A DNA stretch of 64,000 nt from Lachnoclostridium sp. An14 (lineage in GTDB: Bacteria > Bacillota > Clostridia > Lachnospirales > Lachnospiraceae), in the NCBI RefSeq assembly GCF_002160755.1, contig NZ_NFLE01000021.1, positions 1 to 64,000 on the forward strand. The letters run 5' to 3'. Below are positions 35,561 through 44,921 of this stretch, in pieces. Numbering within the stretch: the stretch's first letter is position 1; every line of letters starts with the position of its first letter. Position numbers and translations under genes: made by a program. The notes under the pieces were generated by a model. That model had not been told where the DNA came from and made no database searches. It saw only the letters and a program-made list of their open reading frames with translations.

Positions 35561-38500
35561 ATGATCACACATCAAAACACCAAAACCATTTTTGACCTGG
35601 TGCAAAACGCCGGGAACGAGCACGGCGGCAGCGTATTTCTGCGCTATGAGATCAACGACGTCATCTACGAGGTGACATACCGGGATTTCGCCGCGGAGTG
35701 CATGGCCATCGCCGCCTGGACCGCCGAGCAGAGCCGCCAGGCCGGCAGGCCGGTCCACGTAGGGCTGATGGGAAGCAGCGGCCACCACTATCTGGCCGCT
35801 CTCTTAGGCGTCATGAGCGCCGGCTCCGTGGCCATTCCTCTGGACATCCAGGTGAACCTGGACACCTTCTGCGACTGCCTGACCCGCTCCGACGTGGACA
35901 TCTTATTCTACGATTGGGAGCACCGCTCCCTGGTGGAGGGCGCAAAGGAACGCTGCCCGCGGATCCATACCTACATATCCTTACAGCACGGCCGCCACGT
36001 GTTCTGCTCCGACAACATTTTAAAGGAGTACACCGGCCGCACCATCCAGCCGGAGATCTCGGAATCTGACCTGGCCCTCATCCTCTTTACCTCCGGCACC
36101 ACCGGCCGCGGCAAGGGCGTCATGCTCTCCCAGGGCAATTTGATCGACAACGTATTCTGCACCACAGAGACGGAGGATTTCAGCCACGAGGTCTATTTAA
36201 ACATTCTTCCCATTCACCACGTATTCTGCATCAACGGAGACATCTTCCTGGTCATGCGCTACGGCGCCACCCTGTGCCTAAACCGGGATCTGTCCAAGCT
36301 GGCGGATCATCTGCGGCTGTTTGAGCCCACCATGTTCCGCGCTGTGCCCATGATTCCCAAATCCCTGTACAACCGCATGATGGTCCTGTCCAGACAGCAG
36401 CCGGACCGCCCCTTAAAGGAGATCCAGGACGAGGTGCTGGGACGCAGGCTGCGGCGCATCATCTGCGGCGGCGGCTACCTGGCTCCGGAGCTGGCGGAGA
36501 GTTTTCACAAGCTGGGCATCGAGATGGCCCAGGGCTACGGAATGTCGGAGTGCTCTCCCAAAATTTCTTCCACCGTCTGGACCAGGCCGGATAAAATGGC
36601 ATCTGTGGGCCAGATCGTGGACGGCTGCCAGGTGCGCATTGTGGACGGGGAAATCCAGGTAAAGAGCCCCTCGGTGATGATGGGCTATTACAAGGACCCG
36701 GAGCAGACAGCGGAGGTGCTCACCCCCGACGGATGGCTGTGCACCGGAGACATCGGCTACGTGGACGATGAAAATTTCCTCTACCTCACCGGCCGGAAAA
36801 AGAACCTGATCATCTTAAGCAACGGGGAAAACGTGGCCCCGGAGCAGCTGGAGCACCTCTTTGACCGGGACCGCCTGGTGGAGGAAATCCTGGTATTTGA
36901 GGAAAACGACACCATCACCGCGGAGATCTATCCCAACTACAAGTACGCCGAGGCGGCCGGCATCCGGGACATCGAGGGGGCTTTATCGGAGTTAGTCACC
37001 CTTCACAACCAGGAGCTGCCCTCCTACAAGCGCATCCTCCGTTTCCGCACGCGGGAGGTGCCCTTTGAAAAGACGTCCTCCAAAAAGATCATCCGCTCCA
37101 AATATTTCAGCAAAAAGAAGGCCCAGGAGGAGGAGATCGCAAACCTTCGCCTGCCGGAAAACGAGCTGCAGACCAAGCTCTGGGACGCGGTGGCCGCCTG
37201 TCTGGGACACCGCCGGTTCGGCATCGACACCAACCTTTACCAGGCCGGCTTAGACTCCCTGGGAAGCATCCTGCTCCTCTCCGATCTGGCAGCCAGCTTA
37301 CAGTTTTCCCTCACCCTGGATGATCTGATGAGCCATCCTTCCGTGGAGCAGCTGGAGGCCTTTTACCGGGAGTCCATGGACCGCCCGCCGGTGGACTACT
37401 CCGTGCGGCCCGTGTACCCCCTCACCAACCTTCAGCTTTATTTCGCCTACGTCATGCGGGGAAACACCACCGCCAACCTGCCCTTCTTCTTCCGTCTGGA
37501 CCGGAGCGTCAACTTATCCCGGTTAAAGAAGGCGGCAGAGGATGTATTTGACCTCCATCCCGGCTTAAAATCCATCATCCAGCTGGACGAGGGCGTTTAC
37601 AAAAATTTCCGCCACGACGAGAAACGGGTGGAGGTGCCCATCATCCGGGTGAGCGACGCCCAGTGGGCCACCTTGAGGCAGGGCCTCTTAAAGCCTTACT
37701 ACTACGAAAAGGACGAACCCCTCTACCACGTGGGCATCTACCAGACCGACTCCGCCAACTATCTGTTCTTCGACATCGCCCACATCGTGGGAGACGGAAT
37801 GACCATGAACGTGCTCTTTGAGGATTTAAACTCCCTCTACCGGGGCGACACGGTGGAGAAGGAGAGCTACACCCTGTTTGAGTACGTTCTGGACGAGAAG
37901 GACCGGGAGGCCAGAGGTCTGCGGGCCAGGGACGTGCAGTATTTCCAGGGGCTGATGAAAGACTTCCGCATCCGGAAAAGCATCTTAAACCGCAGGGATT
38001 TCCACGACTTAGATCACGGGGAGGACGCCGCCATCCGCCAGCGTTTCAGCCGCTTAAACCGCAAGACCATCACCGCCTTCTGCCGCCAGCACGGCGTGTC
38101 GGAAAATGTCATGTTCCTCACCGCCTACAACTACTGCATCGGCATTTTCAGCGCGGAGAAGGACACCTTAAGCACCAGCATCCACAGCGGACGCACCGAC
38201 GGGCGCTGGACCAGGCTGGCGGGGCCGCTGTTCCTCACCTATCTGTTCCGCCTGGTGCAGGAGCCTCATGAGACGGTGCCTCATCTGCTGAAAAAAGCGG
38301 GAACCCAGATCATGGAGACCATGCGCTGCCACACCTCCACCATCCACGGGGACGAAATGTTCTTCCAGTACCAGGGGGATATTTTAAACATCGACGAGAT
38401 CGGCGGGGCACCGGCTGTGCGGGAGAAGGTGCAGCTGGACTCCCTTCCCTTCCATTTGCAGGTGATGTCCGACGACGCAGGCTATTACTACGAGCTGCGC

Positions 38501-39166
38501 TACTGGAAAAACCGATTTGATGAAGGCCAGCTGGCCGTCTTTATGACCTGCCTGGAGCGGATCGTAGAGGCCATGTTAGACGAGCCCTCCGTCCGCCGGT
38601 TAAAGAGGCATCTGCCGGAGGAGATCTTCCCGAAACACTACACCCTTACTGCCGGCACCGTAAACCGCACCGTGGGCTACCGCCTGATCGAGGATGCCGA
38701 CGGGGATACGCCGGTGAAGGTGTACGTCTTAGACGACGGCTGCCGCAAACAGCCCTTCGGCGCCTGGGGACAGCTCTACATCATGGATCACCCCGCCGCC
38801 GGCTGGACGGACAAGGTGACGAACCCCTACGGGCCGGGCACCTTATACCAGACCGGTATTTTCGCCAGAATTTTGCCGGACGGCACCCTGGACCTGCTGG
38901 ATCAGGGCGGCCGCACAGTGATGATGGAGCGGTTAAACGGACGGAACTTCGTGGATCTGGCCCGCCTGGAAAAGGTCTTGAAAAACCGCAGCGACATTTC
39001 CGACGCCAAGGCCTACATCCGCTGGGGCGAGGAGCACAAGCTGGTGCTGGCGGCGGATGTCCGCAGCAGAGAGACACCCGACCCGGCAGAGTTAAACGAG
39101 TTCCTGGAGCAGTGGTGGGAAAAGAGCCTGCTGCCGGTGGAATTTCACATCATAAAAGAGGAGTAA
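35561..39166 (+). CDS. NRPS-like acyl-activating enzyme: adenylation, carrier, condensation and partial adenylation domains
   Basis: 1201 residues from the ATG at 35561 (AAAGGGGGAAA upstream). Domain order: AMP-binding domain (about 1-520) with LFTSGTTGRGKG (near 176), GYGMSECSP (near 325), TGDIGYVD (near 393) and KTSSKKIIR (near 504), in style closer to fatty-acyl ligases than to amino-acid domains; carrier domain with AGLDSLGS (Ser near 564); condensation domain (about 620-1010) with AHIVGDG in place of HHxxxDG (near 740), second His and Asp kept; and a C-terminal piece (about 1030-1201) resembling the end of another adenylation domain (LYQTGIFARILPDGTLDLLDQ). It could couple an activated acid to an amine. 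No termination domain or phosphopantetheinyl transferase gene is in view. Confidence 0.75.
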   Translation: MITHQNTKTIFDLVQNAGNEHGGSVFLRYEINDVIYEVTYRDFAAECMAIAAWTAEQSRQAGRPVHVGLMGSSGHHYLAALLGVMSAGSVAIPLDIQVNLDTFCDCLTRSDVDILFYDWEHRSLVEGAKERCPRIHTYISLQHGRHVFCSDNILKEYTGRTIQPEISESDLALILFTSGTTGRGKGVMLSQGNLIDNVFCTTETEDFSHEVYLNILPIHHVFCINGDIFLVMRYGATLCLNRDLSKLADHLRLFEPTMFRAVPMIPKSLYNRMMVLSRQQPDRPLKEIQDEVLGRRLRRIICGGGYLAPELAESFHKLGIEMAQGYGMSECSPKISSTVWTRPDKMASVGQIVDGCQVRIVDGEIQVKSPSVMMGYYKDPEQTAEVLTPDGWLCTGDIGYVDDENFLYLTGRKKNLIILSNGENVAPEQLEHLFDRDRLVEEILVFEENDTITAEIYPNYKYAEAAGIRDIEGALSELVTLHNQELPSYKRILRFRTREVPFEKTSSKKIIRSKYFSKKKAQEEEIANLRLPENELQTKLWDAVAACLGHRRFGIDTNLYQAGLDSLGSILLLSDLAASLQFSLTLDDLMSHPSVEQLEAFYRESMDRPPVDYSVRPVYPLTNLQLYFAYVMRGNTTANLPFFFRLDRSVNLSRLKKAAEDVFDLHPGLKSIIQLDEGVYKNFRHDEKRVEVPIIRVSDAQWATLRQGLLKPYYYEKDEPLYHVGIYQTDSANYLFFDIAHIVGDGMTMNVLFEDLNSLYRGDTVEKESYTLFEYVLDEKDREARGLRARDVQYFQGLMKDFRIRKSILNRRDFHDLDHGEDAAIRQRFSRLNRKTITAFCRQHGVSENVMFLTAYNYCIGIFSAEKDTLSTSIHSGRTDGRWTRLAGPLFLTYLFRLVQEPHETVPHLLKKAGTQIMETMRCHTSTIHGDEMFFQYQGDILNIDEIGGAPAVREKVQLDSLPFHLQVMSDDAGYYYELRYWKNRFDEGQLAVFMTCLERIVEAMLDEPSVRRLKRHLPEEIFPKHYTLTAGTVNRTVGYRLIEDADGDTPVKVYVLDDGCRKQPFGAWGQLYIMDHPAAGWTDKVTNPYGPGTLYQTGIFARILPDGTLDLLDQGGRTVMMERLNGRNFVDLARLEKVLKNRSDISDAKAYIRWGEEHKLVLAADVRSRETPDPAELNEFLEQWWEKSLLPVEFHIIKEE

Positions 39167-39212
39167 CCATTTTGGACAATAGCTGTTTTGGACAGAAGGG
39201 AGGGAGAGGCCT

Positions 39213-39761
39213 TTGATCCGTCTGAAAATTGACGAGATAACGGCGGGCCGCATCAGTCCTATGGAGACCGTTTTCTGGGGAACCGACGCTCCCAGGGTAT
39301 CCGATCTTCTGGCGGCTCTGGGGCCGCTGGAGGACGCTATGCCTTTGGGGTGGCAGTACCGGAGTTCTTTCATTTGCAGCGGACTTTGGGCCAGGACCGG
39401 CGCCTTCTGTTCCGCGGCGGAAACCTTTGTGGACGCCTTTGACCACACTGTATTTCGGGAAACCGTATGGAACTATTCGGAAGAAACGACCGATTCTTCC
39501 AGGAACGGCCTGGAGCTCCACGGGTGGGGCGCAAGGCCGAATCCCAAATCCCTGTCCGGACTTGTCCTTTTGGAAACCGCCGGGGAGATGAAACGGCTGC
39601 TGTCCTCCCTTCCCGGAGATCTGCCCGTCTTTTCTCCCAGCAGCAATTTTGAGCTGAAGGGATGGCTGAAAAACGCCGCCGGTTTCTACTGTGTCAAAGA
39701 CGGGGAAGGAACGGTATGGCTGATGCTCCAGACCGACAGCCGGGCCGGGGAGAACGGGTAA
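39213..39761 (+). CDS. Hypothetical protein downstream of the acyl-activating enzyme
   Basis: 182 residues with a TTG start at 39213 preceded by GGGAGGGAGAGG, 46 bases after the large gene, so probably the same transcript. Trp- and Ser-rich, soluble, no signal peptide; I do not recognise a family. Its position suggests a helper, such as an MbtH-like, transferase or release function, but its sequence shows none of these motifs. Confidence 0.6.
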   Translation: MIRLKIDEITAGRISPMETVFWGTDAPRVSDLLAALGPLEDAMPLGWQYRSSFICSGLWARTGAFCSAAETFVDAFDHTVFRETVWNYSEETTDSSRNGLELHGWGARPNPKSLSGLVLLETAGEMKRLLSSLPGDLPVFSPSSNFELKGWLKNAAGFYCVKDGEGTVWLMLQTDSRAGENG

Positions 39762-39835
39762 GCGAGTAAACGAGAACGGAACTGGGCAGGCGCCATGACC
39801 GCCCTGAGTTAAAAAGAGAAAAGCAGTGAAATCCA

Positions 39836-39888
39836 CGAAAAAAAGCCCCCAGGCGATGATACAATTAACCATCGTCTGAGGGCTTTCC
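39836..39888. terminator. Bidirectional terminator
   Basis: AAAGCCC(C)CAG(G)CGATG and CATCGTCTGAGGGCTTT form a long stem; on the minus strand TTTTTTTC follows. It stands between the convergent gene ends at 39761 and 40078. Confidence 0.8.
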
Positions 39889-39956
39889 CTATGCGCTTAT
39901 TCTCTTTATTTTGCTTTCGGTTCCATTTCCCGTCTGCTATCCGCCGCCGGTCACAT

Positions 39957-40087
39957 AAATAGTATGCGTCTGGCGCACACTCGCGCCGGAGCGCGGCTGC
40001 GTCAGCAGCCATATCCCTTTGCGCGGAGTGCGCCTCCTTGCAGAGTTTCGTGCTTTAACAGGAAACGCAGTTTCCTGTTAAAGCACA
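39957..40087 (+). repeat. Multi-hairpin repeat, copy 8 (reaches into a gene)
   Basis: Hairpins in order: GTATGCG/CGCACAC (39962-39980), CGCGC-CGGA-GCGCG (39982-39995), GGCTGC-GTCA-GCAGCC (39995-40010), GCGC-GGAGT-GCGC (40021-40033) and a 17-base perfect stem 40050-40066 with 40070-40086 around GCA. The right arm of the last stem contains the stop codon and last two codons of the minus-strand gene ending at 40078, exactly mirrored in the left arm. Confidence 0.9.
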
Positions 40088-41388
40088 ATGGGCGTCACCA
40101 CGTTCCCATCCCCGTCAAACTCCAGCTCCGCCGGCTCGTCCACAGCCTCCAGGCCGGGATATTTCCCCGCCTTCACGTCCTCATAGTAGGCCTCGGACAG
40201 CATGATGGAGCCGATGTGCAGGCTGTTGGGAATCCGTACCATGCGGACATGGTCCTTGTCGATCTTGTTGCAGGTCTTGATGCAGATCTGCATGGCCTCC
40301 TTGTCGCTGCTCACCACGCAGGGGATCCTGGCGGAGGCCAGCACGGTGCTGGTGATGCAGTTGGGATACATCTGCTCGATGTCCATGTCGTTGAAGATCT
40401 TGCTGGTGATGGCGGAGGCCAGGCCGCAGCCCAGGGCGTTTCCGTGGGACTCCTTGCTCAGGTTCAGGAAACAGGTCCGCTGCACCTTCAGGCCGCCGGA
40501 GGCGTAGGGGGTGGAAAAGGTTCCCGTGATATTCGGGTCCACGCCGGTGCCGCTGAAGTTTTTGCCCACCTTGTCCACTACCAGCACGTCCGCCTCTCCC
40601 ACGATCAGCTTCGGCATATTGGAGAAGGCGTATTTTAACAGCTCCGGCTCCCGCTCCAGGATTTTTTCCGCCGGGATGGCCTCGATTTTGCAGGTCTCGT
40701 CGTAGGCGTTTTCGATGCAGGGGATGGCAAAGAGGATCTTCGCCTTCTCCAGCACCACCTTTGCCATGGTGGGGATGTTCTGGGCGATCACGTCCATGCC
40801 GTCCCCGTGAACCACGGAGGCGCCCACCTGTTTTCCCAGGCCCACGGTCATCATCTTGCAGGGGCCGCTCTCGTAGGGGCCTCGGAAGGCGTTGTGGGGC
40901 TTTAAGCGGCAGGAAATGATGATGCCGTCCGCCTCGTAGGCGTTTTTATCCAACACCACCCGGCGTCCCCGCTCGGAGTAGCCTAACTCCACCACCTCCA
41001 TGGAGGATTTAATGGGACAGCCCATGGCCTCCTCCGTGATGCCGTAGCCCGCCAGCATTTCCACCTGGCCCTCGGCGGTGGCCCCGCCGTGGCTGCCCAT
41101 GGCCGGGACGATAAAGGGGTTGGCCCCCATGGCTTTCACGCCGTCCACCACCGCTTTGGTGATGATGTCCACGTTGCGGATGCCCCGGCTGCCCGCCGTG
41201 ATGGCGATGCTCATACCCGGCTGGATGCGGGAACGGATCTCCTCCCTCTCCATCTCCCGGCTCACCGCCGCCGGGATCTCCTCCGGGCGGATCACCTCCC
41301 TGGGAAATGTCTGCGTGGCACGGAACATCTTCGGGATCCGCGTATCTTTTAACAGTTCGGATACTTTGCCGCCTTTTGTTACTTTCAT
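40078..41388 (-). CDS. LarA-like (DUF2088) lactate-racemase-domain protein
   Basis: 436 residues, soluble. The N-terminal half has the LarA/DUF2088 pattern: IAITAGSRGIRNVD (about 62-75) and PFIVPAMGSHGGATAEGQ (about 91-108); the C-terminal half includes VDKVGKNFSGTGVDPN. LarA racemises lactate with a nickel-pincer cofactor; related proteins act on other 2-hydroxy acids. The larB/larC/larE cofactor genes are not here. It is followed on the map by a LysR regulator and GntP permease, which suggests uptake and isomerisation of a hydroxy acid. The stop codon is inside the hairpin of a repeat. Confidence 0.75.
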   Translation of the reverse strand: MKVTKGGKVSELLKDTRIPKMFRATQTFPREVIRPEEIPAAVSREMEREEIRSRIQPGMSIAITAGSRGIRNVDIITKAVVDGVKAMGANPFIVPAMGSHGGATAEGQVEMLAGYGITEEAMGCPIKSSMEVVELGYSERGRRVVLDKNAYEADGIIISCRLKPHNAFRGPYESGPCKMMTVGLGKQVGASVVHGDGMDVIAQNIPTMAKVVLEKAKILFAIPCIENAYDETCKIEAIPAEKILEREPELLKYAFSNMPKLIVGEADVLVVDKVGKNFSGTGVDPNITGTFSTPYASGGLKVQRTCFLNLSKESHGNALGCGLASAITSKIFNDMDIEQMYPNCITSTVLASARIPCVVSSDKEAMQICIKTCNKIDKDHVRMVRIPNSLHIGSIMLSEAYYEDVKAGKYPGLEAVDEPAELEFDGDGNVVTPIVL

Positions 41389-41432
41389 GGTCTTTCCATC
41401 TCCTTTTCTATCAAATTGCTGTCATCCTTTTT

Positions 41433-41626
41433 CTTTGATACCAGGGTCAAAAGGTCGGAAATCCGATGCAGGCTTGCTTGCAAGAAGATTTTTGACCTTG
41501 GGACCCGCCAAAACATGAATCAGTAGCCATTTTTCGTAGAAAAATGAGCGGATTATGAATGTTTTGAGGATTGCGGGAGCACGTAGTGCGGAGCAATCCG
41601 GTATCAAAGGGGGTAAAATACCTTTT
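41433..41626. repeat. Large folded inverted-repeat element
   Basis: CTTTGATACC (41433-41442) pairs with GGTATCAAAG (41600-41609). Inside are a GGGTCAAAAGGTC...GACCTTGGGACCC stem, a CAAAACAT...ATGTTTTG stem around CATTTTTC-GTA-GAAAAATG, and GGATTGC...GCAATCC; just outside is GGGGT...ACCTTTTGACCCC. It stands between the LysR stop and the LarA-like start, so on the minus strand it would be in the leader of the LarA-like gene. Either a non-coding repeat or a structured leader. Confidence 0.75.
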
Positions 41627-41706
41627 GACCCCAACATCTTTCTTTTACTATAGCACAAGGGCGAAACCGCGTACAATTAAACCCTCTAATGGCTGTCACA
41701 GTAAAT

Positions 41707-42636
41707 TTAATGGAACGCCTCCTCCGGCAGCTCATTCCAGTACTGGGACACCAGGGAAATAAAGTATTTGGTGGACTTGCTCAGATAGCTCCCCTTCCGA
41801 TAGGTCGCCGTGATTTTCCAGGAGGGATGCTCCGGCAGGCAGAAAAAGGAAACGCCCTCCACCGGCTCCATCAGCCGGGAGTTGGGCACGATGCTGCAGC
41901 ACATTTTCGCCGCCGCGATGTCCAGAATGGTCTTGGCCCGCACCGTCTCAAAGAGGACGTTTGGCACAATTCCCGCCTGGCGGAAAATGTCGTTGATGCA
42001 GTCGTGGGCCGTGGATTCCTTGTACATGAGGGCGAAGGGCTCGTGGCGGATGCTCTCCAACGGCAGCTCCGGGTAAGGCCCCCGGCCGGTGTCCACCGCC
42101 TCCCTACACACCGGATGGATGGAGGGAATCACCAGGATAAATTCTTCCTCCCGGATAGTCTGGTACTCATCTCCCGTCCGCTGCCCGTCCCGCAGGGTTA
42201 CAAAGCCCACGTCCAGATTCCCCTGGGAAATCAGTTTCTGCTGCTTTCGGACAGAGGCCTCCGTCATGTTCACCACAATATCCGGATACCGCCTGTGGAA
42301 CTGGGGATAGATGGCCGTAAAAATCTTTGCTCCCCGCTCCGGCGTAAATCCCACGGACAGCGTTCCCCGTTTGACCTTCGCCAGGTCTGAGAGCCGGCTG
42401 TAGGTGTCCTTTTTCAGCCGCAGCATCTCCTGCGCCGTCTCCACATAGATCTTGCCCGCCTCCGTGAGAGTCCAGCCCGCCCGGGAACGGTGAAAGAGGG
42501 GCAGCCCGATCTCCTTTTCCAGGTGGATGAGCTGCTGGGTCAGGGCCGACTGAGTGATAAACAGCTTTTCCGCCGCCTTTGTGACACTGCGCTCCTCGGC
42601 GATTTTTACAATGTATTCAATATCTCTGAGATTCAT
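41707..42636 (-). CDS. LysR family transcriptional regulator (second)
   Basis: 309 residues from the ATG at 42636 (GGAG upstream). LysR helix-turn-helix SVTKAAEKLFITQSALTQQL (about 16-35) and a two-lobed effector domain. Divergent from the GntP permease at 42891 and upstream of the LarA-like gene on its own strand; LysR proteins typically control a divergent neighbour, so both are candidates. Confidence 0.9.
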   Translation of the reverse strand: MNLRDIEYIVKIAEERSVTKAAEKLFITQSALTQQLIHLEKEIGLPLFHRSRAGWTLTEAGKIYVETAQEMLRLKKDTYSRLSDLAKVKRGTLSVGFTPERGAKIFTAIYPQFHRRYPDIVVNMTEASVRKQQKLISQGNLDVGFVTLRDGQRTGDEYQTIREEEFILVIPSIHPVCREAVDTGRGPYPELPLESIRHEPFALMYKESTAHDCINDIFRQAGIVPNVLFETVRAKTILDIAAAKMCCSIVPNSRLMEPVEGVSFFCLPEHPSWKITATYRKGSYLSKSTKYFISLVSQYWNELPEEAFH

Positions 42637-42890
42637 CTGCTGCGTCTCCTTCTCTCCCGCGCCTTCCGGCACGTACCGATTTTTTCCGCTATTATAACCT
42701 GTATCCTCCCTCCATTCAATGTGCGGACTCGGTTAAAATTTCTAATTCTCCAGTTAAATCTATTAATTTTACTTCATTTCCCATCCATGATATGGTAAAT
42801 ATATCCAAAGCATCTGCGCAGATGTCCATCAAAACCAAACGCAAACGGCGCCTGGCGCCGTCTCTAAAACAAGGGAAAGAAGGTAGGAAA
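42637..42890. other. Divergent promoter region with short perfect hairpin
   Basis: The AT-rich centre (42720-42800) should hold promoters for lysR and gntP and the LysR operator. At 42845-42861 a perfect 7-base stem ACGGCGC-CTG-GCGCCGT lies in the gntP leader, 30 bases before the start, with no T-run; it may affect translation or mRNA stability. Confidence 0.45.
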
Positions 42891-44267
42891 ATGACACATG
42901 AAACACAAATGCTCTTAGGACTGTTCTTAGGCATTGCGGTCATGATCGTTCTGGTGATGAAGACGAAAACTCACACGTTCATCGCGCTTTTGCTTGCCGC
43001 ACTGATCACCGGATTGGTGGGAATGATGGCGCCCTCTGAGGTCATCAGCGCCATTCAGGACGGTTTCGGAAATACGTTAAAGAGTACCGGCATTATCATC
43101 GGCCTCGGCGTGATGATGGGCGGTATCCTGGAGAAAACGGGAGCTGCCGAACGGCTGGCTTATACCTTTATCAAGCTCATCGGAAAAGGAAAGGAAGAAT
43201 GGGCACTGGGCGTCACTGGATGGATTGTATCCATCCCCGTATTCGCCGACTCCGCGGTGGTGATCTTCGCTCCGCTCTGTAAGGCCCTTTCCAGAGTAAC
43301 GGGAAAATCCGTGATCGGACTGGCCCTGGCTCTGGCCTGCGGCCTCCAGTGTACCCACAGCATGGTTCCCCCCACCCCCGGCCCGCTGACCGCTGCCGGC
43401 ATGATGGGCGTGGACGTGGGACAGATGATCCTGGTAGGCGCTGCCCTGCCCATCCCGATCTTTATCTCCGCCATCCTCTACTCCAAGTGGATCGGGACGA
43501 AGATCTATCAGATTCCGAGAACAGACGGAACCTATGACAGAAAAGAATTCAAAAAAGAATACATTAAAACCATGGCCGAGCTGGATTCCATCATGAACGC
43601 GAAAGAGCTGCCCAGCCTGTGGAACTCTCTTTCCCCCATCGTGGTTCCGCTGATCCTGATCTTCTGCAAAACGGCCCTCAGCCTGACCTCCATTGAGAGC
43701 GGCATCCTGTACGACCTCGTCTCCCTGTTCGGCGAGCCCATCGTGGCCCTGGCCATCGGCGCCACCCTGGCAGTATACGGACTGGGGCGGAAAATGGATC
43801 AGAAGCAGGTAATCAACATTATGAACGAGAGCATCAAGGATACGGGCATCATCATGCTCATCACCGGCGCCGGCGGTTCCCTTGGAAACGTGGTAAAGGT
43901 GAGCGGCATCGGCGACGTGCTGGGCGCCATGGTTGTGAGCTGGCCCATTCCGGCCATCCTCATCCCGGTGATCATCGCGGCTCTCATGAGAATCGCCCTC
44001 GGCTCCGCGACGGTAGCCATCACCACCGCCGCGTCCCTGACCGCCCCGCTGATCTCCATGCTGGGAGTGAGCCCCGTTCTTCTGGCTCAGGCCTGCTGTA
44101 TCGGCGCCATCTCCTTCGGCTACTTCAACGACAGCGGATTCTGGGTGTTTAACGGAATGTTCGGACTGACGGAAATGAAAGACCAGCTCCGGTGTAAGAC
44201 CGCCGTATCCATGGTTATGGCCGGAACGGGCGTGGTCGAGCTGCTGATCCTGAACGCGTTCTTATAA
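42891..44267 (+). CDS. GntP family permease
   Basis: 458 residues, about 12 membrane helices. GntP pattern: TGLVGMMAPSEVISAIQDGFGNTLKS (cited in part: SAIQDGFGNTLKS) at about 51-63, IPVFADSAVVIFAPL and HSMVPPTPGPL at about 150-163. The family imports gluconate and other sugar acids or hydroxy acids. With the LarA-like protein it may form a hydroxy-acid uptake and isomerisation unit under LysR control. Confidence 0.9.
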   Translation: MTHETQMLLGLFLGIAVMIVLVMKTKTHTFIALLLAALITGLVGMMAPSEVISAIQDGFGNTLKSTGIIIGLGVMMGGILEKTGAAERLAYTFIKLIGKGKEEWALGVTGWIVSIPVFADSAVVIFAPLCKALSRVTGKSVIGLALALACGLQCTHSMVPPTPGPLTAAGMMGVDVGQMILVGAALPIPIFISAILYSKWIGTKIYQIPRTDGTYDRKEFKKEYIKTMAELDSIMNAKELPSLWNSLSPIVVPLILIFCKTALSLTSIESGILYDLVSLFGEPIVALAIGATLAVYGLGRKMDQKQVINIMNESIKDTGIIMLITGAGGSLGNVVKVSGIGDVLGAMVVSWPIPAILIPVIIAALMRIALGSATVAITTAASLTAPLISMLGVSPVLLAQACCIGAISFGYFNDSGFWVFNGMFGLTEMKDQLRCKTAVSMVMAGTGVVELLILNAFL

Positions 44268-44361
44268 CATTGACATCTTCTGCATATTTGTATACATCAT
44301 AAGTGTTTCACGGGAAATGAGGTAGCCTGTGAACCAAACGTGCGCCGGCAGGCGCACACGC

Positions 44362-44427
44362 AAAAAGAAAACCGGCCCTGGAAGGAAAAACCCTTTCCCC
44401 CTTCCAGACCGGTTTTCTTTTCTTTTT
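44362..44427. terminator. Bidirectional terminator between gntP and CBS gene
   Basis: AAAAAGAAAACCGG..CTGGAAGG and CTTCCAG.CCGGTTTTCTTTT form a long stem with A- and T-runs at its ends, between the two convergent genes. A separate GTGCGCC-GGCA-GGCGCAC hairpin lies just before it at 44340-44357. Confidence 0.9.
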
Positions 44428-44453
44428 GTCACATTGTTTTGGGCACAGCGCCC

Positions 44454-44921
44454 TTACATCATCACGTAGCGCGGAATGCCGCTCTCCTGTTCTTTTCCCT
44501 TCTCCTTGTCCTTCTCCAGCCAGCTCACCCGATTGTAGAAATATTTGATGATTTCCTTTCTCGTGATGATTCCAATAAAATGTTTCTGATCGTCCACGAC
44601 AGGGATGAAATTCTGGCTCATGGCGCGGTCCACCATATCCTCCATCCGGGAATCAATCCGCACCGGCAGATAGTCCGACCGTCTGGGAATGGCCGTCACC
44701 GGTACGTGTTCCGCCTCTTTTAAATTCAGATTGAACTTATTTTTGATCCCCCAGAGCATATCGCCCTCGGTGATCGTCCCTATGTAGCGTCCCGTCCGGC
44801 TGATCATGGGCACAGAGGAATACTTGTGGTACTCCATCTTCTCCAAGGCCTGCCTCAGCGTCTCATCCTCATAAATAAATGCCACGTCGCTTTTCGGCGT
44901 CAGAAAAAATAGTATGTTCAT
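44454..44921 (-). CDS. CBS-pair protein
   Basis: 155 residues, almost wholly two CBS domains: one around AFIYEDETLRQALEKMEYHKYSSVPMI and one around VRIDSRMEDMVDRAMSQNFIPVVD (both cited in part). CBS pairs bind adenine nucleotides and regulate partner enzymes or transporters; no catalytic domain is attached. The highly charged C-terminal tail has no known motif. Confidence 0.88.
   Translation of the reverse strand: MNILFFLTPKSDVAFIYEDETLRQALEKMEYHKYSSVPMISRTGRYIGTITEGDMLWGIKNKFNLNLKEAEHVPVTAIPRRSDYLPVRIDSRMEDMVDRAMSQNFIPVVDDQKHFIGIITRKEIIKYFYNRVSWLEKDKEKGKEQESGIPRYVMM

Noticed and set aside
44340-44357. Further copy of the multi-hairpin repeat
   Set aside because: Only a GTGCGCC/GGCGCAC hairpin is present, without the other blocks.
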